Positions 17,215-20,896 of a stretch of 20,896 nucleotides of DNA are shown one piece after another (position 1 is the stretch's first letter; each line of letters begins with the position of its first letter). The notes beneath the pieces are model-generated. The model saw only the letters and a program-made list of their open reading frames with translations, did not search any database and was not told where the DNA came from. Location: contig CANCAO010000002.1 of assembly GCA_947374105.1 (NCBI GenBank), positions 1 to 20,896 of the forward strand, written 5' to 3'. Origin of the DNA: Comamonadaceae bacterium. GTDB lineage: Bacteria; Pseudomonadota; Gammaproteobacteria; Burkholderiales; Burkholderiaceae_C. The position numbers were made by a program, and so were the translations under genes.

Positions 17215-18168
17215 CATTAATGCCACTCGGGCTTTGACGGGAGACAGTCCTTGTGAACTCTGAAAACTCACACCAGGCTTGACCGCGGCAGAACCCAATA
17301 AACATCGGCTGGCAATCACCACCCTCACGCCAGACACTTGAGCCCTAAGCAAGGCGGCCTCCAGCGCGTGGTGCAGCGTGCCATTACCCGTGGCCGCCAC
17401 CACCAAGCCCTGCACCGCAGGCGCCCCAAAGCGCTGGGCCACGTCTGCGCTCACCAGTGCATCTACCGTCGCACCTTGCGCTGCCGCGTGACTCATCACA
17501 ATTTCCACGCGTGGCCATTGTTTGATATTTGCTATGTTTTCAATAGCTGCTTGTGCATATATCCATTGGCATACAGGCCAATTTCCGTCTAAAAAAATCC
17601 GATCATCATGCACCCGACCCACAACCCCAGCATCACCTGAACTGAAAGCATCTAGCCGAGTCGGGTGTACCTTTTGCACCGCTTGAGCGCTATGGATAGT
17701 GCCTGCACAAACCACCATCACGCCCTGGGCAGCCGAATGCGCGGCCACGGTCAAGGCATCCTTCAGATTCTGTGGGCCGTCGGCATCCACCGCAGTAGCC
17801 GGGCGCATGGCGCAGGTCAGCACGACAGGTTTGCTGGGTGACAGCACCGCGTGCAACAAATAAGCGGTCTCCTCCAGCGTGTCTGTGCCATGGGTGATGA
17901 CCAGACCCTGAACGTCAGGCTGGGCCAGCCAGTAAGCGCAGCGCAGAAGCAAATGCTGCCAGATCTGCGTCTCCATGTCCTTGCTGTCGATTTGCACCAC
18001 CTGCTCCGCGTGCAGCTCGCAGGGGAACTGTGCCATCCCAGGCACAGAAGCCAGCAAGGTCTGCACGCCTCGAATGGCAGCGTGGTAACCGATCGCGTCA
18101 TCTGCACTCGCAGCTTCGCCGGCAATCGTGCCGCCTGTGCCCAAAACCACTATTTTTTGATGAATCAC
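17200..18168 (-). CDS. L-asparaginase-family protein, with in-frame repeat insertion
   Basis: 322 aa from a GTG at 18168, chosen because AGAAG (18176-18180) lies seven bases upstream; a TTG at 18174 would add two residues. Hydrolyses asparagine to aspartate and ammonia. Threonine nucleophile in LGTGGTIAG (9-17, Thr14), substrate residues in QIDSKDME, the second active-site motif ITHGTDTLEETAY, AMRPATAVDADGPQNL, and ATGNGTLHHALEAALL. No signal peptide, so cytoplasmic. Residues about 196-216 (NWPVCQWIYAQAAIENIANI) come from an AT-rich repeat in the variable region before WPRVEIVMSHAAAQG. All catalytic motifs remain. The gene is divergent from lexA and its start is 18 bp from a LexA box. Confidence 0.92.
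   Translation of the reverse strand: MIHQKIVVLGTGGTIAGEAASADDAIGYHAAIRGVQTLLASVPGMAQFPCELHAEQVVQIDSKDMETQIWQHLLLRCAYWLAQPDVQGLVITHGTDTLEETAYLLHAVLSPSKPVVLTCAMRPATAVDADGPQNLKDALTVAAHSAAQGVMVVCAGTIHSAQAVQKVHPTRLDAFSSGDAGVVGRVHDDRIFLDGNWPVCQWIYAQAAIENIANIKQWPRVEIVMSHAAAQGATVDALVSADVAQRFGAPAVQGLVVAATGNGTLHHALEAALLRAQVSGVRVVIASRCLLGSAAVKPGVSFQSSQGLSPVKARVALMLSLI
17521..17584. repeat. AT-rich dispersed-type repeat inside the asparaginase gene
   Basis: About 64 nt, clearly AT-richer than the coding sequence on either side: ATTTGCTATG, CAATAGCTGCTTGTGCATAT and AGGCCAATTT occur in that order. I recall very similar blocks (ATTTGCTAT...AATAGCTGCTTGCGCATAT...GGCCAAA) as abundant interspersed repeats in Comamonadaceae genomes, usually between genes. 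That assignment is from memory. Here the block is read through in frame and encodes an Ile/Ala/Asn-rich segment. Confidence 0.65.
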
Positions 18169-18185
18169 TTGCAAACTTCTAAAAA

Positions 18186-18201
18186 CTGGTTAAAAATACA
18201 G
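18186..18201. promoter_or_regulatory. LexA box 1
   Basis: CTGGTTAAAAATACAG fits CTG-N10-CAG exactly, with an AT-rich centre. It lies 50 bp before the lexA ATG and 18 bp from the asparaginase GTG on the other strand. Confidence 0.9.
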
Positions 18202-18204
18202 TTA

Positions 18205-18220
18205 CTGGTTATTAATCCAG
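18205..18220. promoter_or_regulatory. LexA box 2
   Basis: CTGGTTATTAATCCAG also fits CTG-N10-CAG exactly. Centres of the two boxes are 19 bp apart, close to two helical turns, so two LexA dimers could bind the same face. Paired boxes upstream of lexA are typical of autoregulation. Confidence 0.9.
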
Positions 18221-18250
18221 TTAACTCTCCCGCTTACCCAAGGAGTCAGC

Positions 18251-18931
18251 ATGATGGATCAGACCCCCTACCCAGTCAAACTAACCGCTCGCCAGCAACA
18301 AATTCTGGAACTCATCCAAAGTGCCATCGCACGCACTGGTGCGCCACCAACCCGTGCTGAAATTGCCACCGAGCTAGGCTTCAAATCCGCCAACGCTGCT
18401 GAAGAACACCTTCAGGCCTTGGCCCGAAAAGGTGTGATTGATTTGGTCAGCGGCACCTCTCGCGGTATCCGGCTCAAGAGCGACGCACTACGATCCATCA
18501 ACGAATCTCGAACACAACAATTCACCTTGCCCAGCTTTGCCCAGCTCGCACTGCCCCTGATTGGGCGAGTGGCTGCCGGCTCACCCATTCTCGCGCAGGA
18601 ACATGTCGATCAAACCTATTACGTTGAAAACAGCCTGTTCCAGCGTAAGCCCGACTACCTGCTCAAGGTGCGCGGTATGTCCATGCGTGACGCCGGCATC
18701 ATGGACGGCGACCTGTTGGCCGTGCAAGCCAGCAAAGAAGCCAAAAATGGGCAAATTGTGGTGGCGCGACTTGGTGATGAAGTCACCGTCAAACGGTTTC
18801 GTCGCAACAAGGACTTGATCGAACTTCATCCCGAAAATCCCGACTACCAAACCATCGTGGTCGAGCCTGGTGAGCCCTTCGAGATCGAGGGTCTGGCCGT
18901 TGGCCTGATCCGCAACACCATGCTGATGTAA
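18251..18931 (+). CDS. lexA: LexA repressor
   Basis: 226 aa SOS repressor with RecA-stimulated self-cleavage. GGAG at 18242-18245 lies five bases before the ATG. The N-terminal winged helix ([48 protein letters not shown]) is followed by a linker, then the peptidase domain. The cleavage site is Ala109-Gly110 ([10 protein letters not shown]), the catalytic serine is Ser144 ([14 protein letters not shown]) and the lysine is Lys181 (GDEVTVKRF). It is slightly longer than E. coli LexA (202 aa) because of the linker, as is common in betaproteobacteria. Two LexA boxes upstream indicate autorepression. The next gene starts 27 bp downstream and is probably co-transcribed. Confidence 0.98.
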   Translation: MMDQTPYPVKLTARQQQILELIQSAIARTGAPPTRAEIATELGFKSANAAEEHLQALARKGVIDLVSGTSRGIRLKSDALRSINESRTQQFTLPSFAQLALPLIGRVAAGSPILAQEHVDQTYYVENSLFQRKPDYLLKVRGMSMRDAGIMDGDLLAVQASKEAKNGQIVVARLGDEVTVKRFRRNKDLIELHPENPDYQTIVVEPGEPFEIEGLAVGLIRNTMLM

Positions 18932-18958
18932 CGTCAACACAAAAAAGAAAGGCTAACC

Positions 18959-19258
18959 ATGAACATCGCTTTATTTGCGGCCCCAAGCCTGTGGTCTCCA
19001 CTCCAAGGTTTACTACGCCGCTTCATATCGAGTGAATTCCCTATGCGTGTTGGAAAATGCTCAACGCCCTGCACATCGAGCCTGCATGTCAGCCCCAAAC
19101 CAGCTCGACTGGTACAGCGAAGGCCATTAAGAGTTGTTCGAATTCTGGAAACCGGCCAATCCGCAACCCAAGTCGGTCGCATGGTGATCTCCGGTCGCAT
19201 GGCCGATGTCTGCGCTGAACTAGAACGACTGGCGGCTTGCGAAGCCACTTCACATTGA
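18959..19258 (+). CDS. Small uncharacterised protein in the lexA transcription unit
   Basis: 99 aa; AAAGG about nine bases before the ATG. It follows lexA by 27 bp with no terminator between, so it should be under LexA control. I do not recognise a named domain. The N-terminal half is basic (LLRRFISS, VQRRPLRVVR). The C-terminal half (RVVRILETGQSATQVGRMVISGRMADVCAELERLAACEA) looks conserved and amphipathic; I recall similar endings in unnamed proteins beside lexA in Comamonadaceae. Three cysteines. The second-position start MNIALFAAPSLWSPLQ is mildly hydrophobic but not a convincing signal peptide. By position, it could be a damage-inducible factor. It does not look like SulA or a DNA polymerase accessory protein. 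Confidence 0.75.
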   Translation: MNIALFAAPSLWSPLQGLLRRFISSEFPMRVGKCSTPCTSSLHVSPKPARLVQRRPLRVVRILETGQSATQVGRMVISGRMADVCAELERLAACEATSH

Positions 19259-19340
19259 AATCACAAGGTCTTCTTCACCTAGAGATGAAACGGTTGATCG
19301 GGAGGCAAAATAGGTGCTCTGCACAAGGCACAATAGAGGT

Positions 19341-20348
19341 ATGAATATTGTGATTTTGGACGACTACCAAGATGCCGTTCGCAAGCTCGAATGCGCCACC
19401 AAACTCGAGGCCTACCCTGCCAAGGTTTTTACCAATACGGTCAAAGGTCTAGGGCAACTTTCCGTTCGACTAAGGGATGCTGATGTGATCGTTCTGATCC
19501 GCGAACGCACTCACATCTCTCGCGCGCTGATCGAGAAACTTCCCAAACTCAAACTGATTGTTCAAACTGGTCGTATTGGCAATCACATCGACATCGCCGC
19601 CTGCACCGAGCGCGGCATTGCTGTAGCCGAGGGAACGGGCTCCCCAGTAGCCCCGGCTGAGTTGACTTGGGCCTTGATCATGGCAGCCATGCGCCGCCTG
19701 CCCCAATACATCGGCAACCTGAAGCACGGAGCTTGGCAACAGTCCGGCCTGAAAACTGGCTCCATGCCACCTAATTTTGGACTAGGTACGGTGCTCAAGG
19801 GCAAAACCCTCGGCATCTGGGGTTACGGGAAAATCGGCCAACTGGTAGCCAGCTATGGCCGCGTTTTCGGCATGCGGGTTGTGATCTGGGGGCGTGAAGC
19901 TTCGAGGGAAAAAGCGGTGTTGGACGGCCATGAAGTCGCATCGACTCGGGATGAATTTTTCTCAAGCTGCGATGTGCTCACCCTACATCTGCGTCTGAAC
20001 GAAGAAACGACCGAAATCGTCACGCTGGAAGACCTGCTGCGAATGAAGCACACTTCGCTCATCGTCAACACATCGCGCGCTGAATTAATCGAGGCGAACG
20101 CGCTGATCAGTGCCCTTAACCGTGGCACACCAGGCATGGCAGCGATTGACGTGTTCGAAGCCGAACCGATTTTGCAAGGCCATGCGCTTTTGCGCCTTGA
20201 GAACTGTATTTGCACGCCACACATTGGCTACGTAGAACAAGACAACTACGAACTCTATTTCGGAACCGCCTTTGACAACGTGGTGAACTTCATCAAGGGC
20301 ACACCTACCAACATCGTCAACCCCGGCGCGCTTCAGGTTAGACGCTAA
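19341..20348 (+). CDS. D-isomer-specific 2-hydroxyacid dehydrogenase family protein
   Basis: 335 aa from the ATG at 19341 (MNIVILDDYQDAVRKL), with GAGG just upstream; a GTG at 19314 would add nine residues with no family match. NAD-binding Rossmann motif GIWGYGKIGQ, the HLRLNEET segment, and the R-E-H catalytic triad: Arg in NTSRAELIE, Glu in DVFEAEP and His in CTPHIGYVE. PVAPAELTWALIMAAMRRLPQY is typical of the family. Family members reduce 2-keto acids or oxidise D-2-hydroxy acids (phosphoglycerate, glycerate, lactate and others). At about 335 aa it lacks the ACT domain of long-type SerA, so I do not assign a substrate. It is convergent with the last gene, with 13 bp between stops and no terminator. 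Confidence 0.92.
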   Translation: MNIVILDDYQDAVRKLECATKLEAYPAKVFTNTVKGLGQLSVRLRDADVIVLIRERTHISRALIEKLPKLKLIVQTGRIGNHIDIAACTERGIAVAEGTGSPVAPAELTWALIMAAMRRLPQYIGNLKHGAWQQSGLKTGSMPPNFGLGTVLKGKTLGIWGYGKIGQLVASYGRVFGMRVVIWGREASREKAVLDGHEVASTRDEFFSSCDVLTLHLRLNEETTEIVTLEDLLRMKHTSLIVNTSRAELIEANALISALNRGTPGMAAIDVFEAEPILQGHALLRLENCICTPHIGYVEQDNYELYFGTAFDNVVNFIKGTPTNIVNPGALQVRR

Positions 20349-20361
20349 CCAAGCCGAGGCA

Positions 20362-20896
20362 TTAGCCCTGCCAGATAAGGCTATTCATTTCTTGACCTGC
20401 ACGGTCCTGGACTTGAGGTGTTTCCAGTTTGTTAAGCGCCACAGCCCGGAGCAGCAGTAGCTCTCGGAATGCCTGGAGATCAAAAACCTCATCAAAAGAG
20501 GGGTTAAGGTCGGTATAAATAAAGCTATTAATGACATCAACCACCTGTGGTGAAGTCCAATACATACTAATTTCTGCAAGTGCCACTTGGTAGGTCGATA
20601 AACCTCGGCCCTCTTCCCTGAATTCGGCATAGTCGGGAACATGCACTTTGAACAAGCGGCTAAATTTCTCACTCAATAATCTGTACTCATCCCGCATGCC
20701 CGTATCGTGATAAATCTTGAGTAAATCAAGATAAACCATCGGGTTGACTTTTTCATCGTCATGAATAGCAGCATCCAAAATTTGAATCGCTTGATCTGAT
20801 TGACCCAAGGAAACCAAAAAATCAGCATGCTGACAGGGATCTGTATTAGCGCTCGGTTTATTGAATCGCAGCTTGTTTTTAAGGGACTTAGGGATT
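20362..20896 (-). CDS. TPR/FimV-C-like protein, C-terminal part (5' end outside window)
   Basis: The frame is open from the right edge to a TAA at 20362-20364, giving 177 visible residues. A TTG at 20815 could be a start, but the open frame continues upstream (SANTDPCQHADFLVSLGQ), so the gene extends past the window. ADFLVSLGQSDQAIQILDAAI and NPMVYLDLLKIYHDTGMRDEYRLLSEKFSRLF form a tetratricopeptide-type helical pair, similar to the C-terminal domain of FimV-like proteins. The remainder (ALAEISMYWTSPQVVDVINSFIYTD, FDLQAFRELLLLRAVALNKL) is helical. Base composition is more AT-rich than its neighbours. Function is unknown; scaffold or pilus/polarity roles are known for FimV, but cannot be claimed here. 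Confidence 0.8.
   Translation of the reverse strand, partial: IPKSLKNKLRFNKPSANTDPCQHADFLVSLGQSDQAIQILDAAIHDDEKVNPMVYLDLLKIYHDTGMRDEYRLLSEKFSRLFKVHVPDYAEFREEGRGLSTYQVALAEISMYWTSPQVVDVINSFIYTDLNPSFDEVFDLQAFRELLLLRAVALNKLETPQVQDRAGQEMNSLIWQG

Overview
The window looks like chromosomal DNA of a betaproteobacterium, most likely Comamonadaceae in the Rhodoferax/Polaromonas/Albidiferax neighbourhood. This rests on protein resemblance recalled from memory, on the gene order xseA/sodB next to exbB-exbD-lpxK-trm112-kdsB-adk, on CTG-N10-CAG LexA boxes, and on two repeat types I associate with that family. No database search was possible. The content is mostly core metabolism. I see no phage, transposase, CRISPR array, rRNA or tRNA.

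Layout. (1) 1-162: the 3' end of a LuxR/NarL-type response regulator gene, converging on and overlapping the next operon. (2) 123-5030, minus strand: a tightly packed operon reading TonB-dependent receptor, then periplasmic ABC-type substrate-binding protein, then hybrid histidine kinase. It has no ABC permease or ATPase, so it looks like a signalling pathway from outer membrane to cytoplasm. (3) 5126-8261, plus strand: molybdenum cofactor operon moaA-mobA-moeA. moeA carries an in-frame palindromic repeat. (4) 8386-9893, plus strand: a small exported Lys/Ala-rich protein with its own terminator, a DUF192 protein, and a membrane protein resembling the membrane part of PuuD, ending at a two-way terminator. 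(5) 9965-11879, minus strand: xseA then sodB. (6) 12176-16030, plus strand: exbB-exbD-lpxK-trm112-kdsB-adk, supplying TonB-system energy transduction, lipid A/KDO synthesis and adenylate kinase. The trm112/kdsB junction is tandemly duplicated. (7) 16045-18168, minus strand: an asparaginase gene, then a GGDEF diguanylate cyclase gene. The asparaginase gene carries an in-frame AT-rich repeat. (8) 18186-19258, plus strand: two LexA boxes, lexA, and a small conserved-looking protein. (9) 19341-20348: a D-2-hydroxyacid dehydrogenase. (10) 20362-20896, minus strand: the C-terminal part of a TPR/FimV-like protein running off the window.

The ExbB/ExbD pair would energise receptors such as the TonB-dependent receptor in region 2, but the two loci are not adjacent. 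The most notable signals are the receptor/binding-protein/kinase operon, two core enzymes (MoeA and asparaginase) that appear to have absorbed repeat elements without losing frame, the duplicated gene junction that creates a 13-codon chimeric mini-ORF, and the paired LexA boxes shared by lexA and a divergent asparaginase gene.
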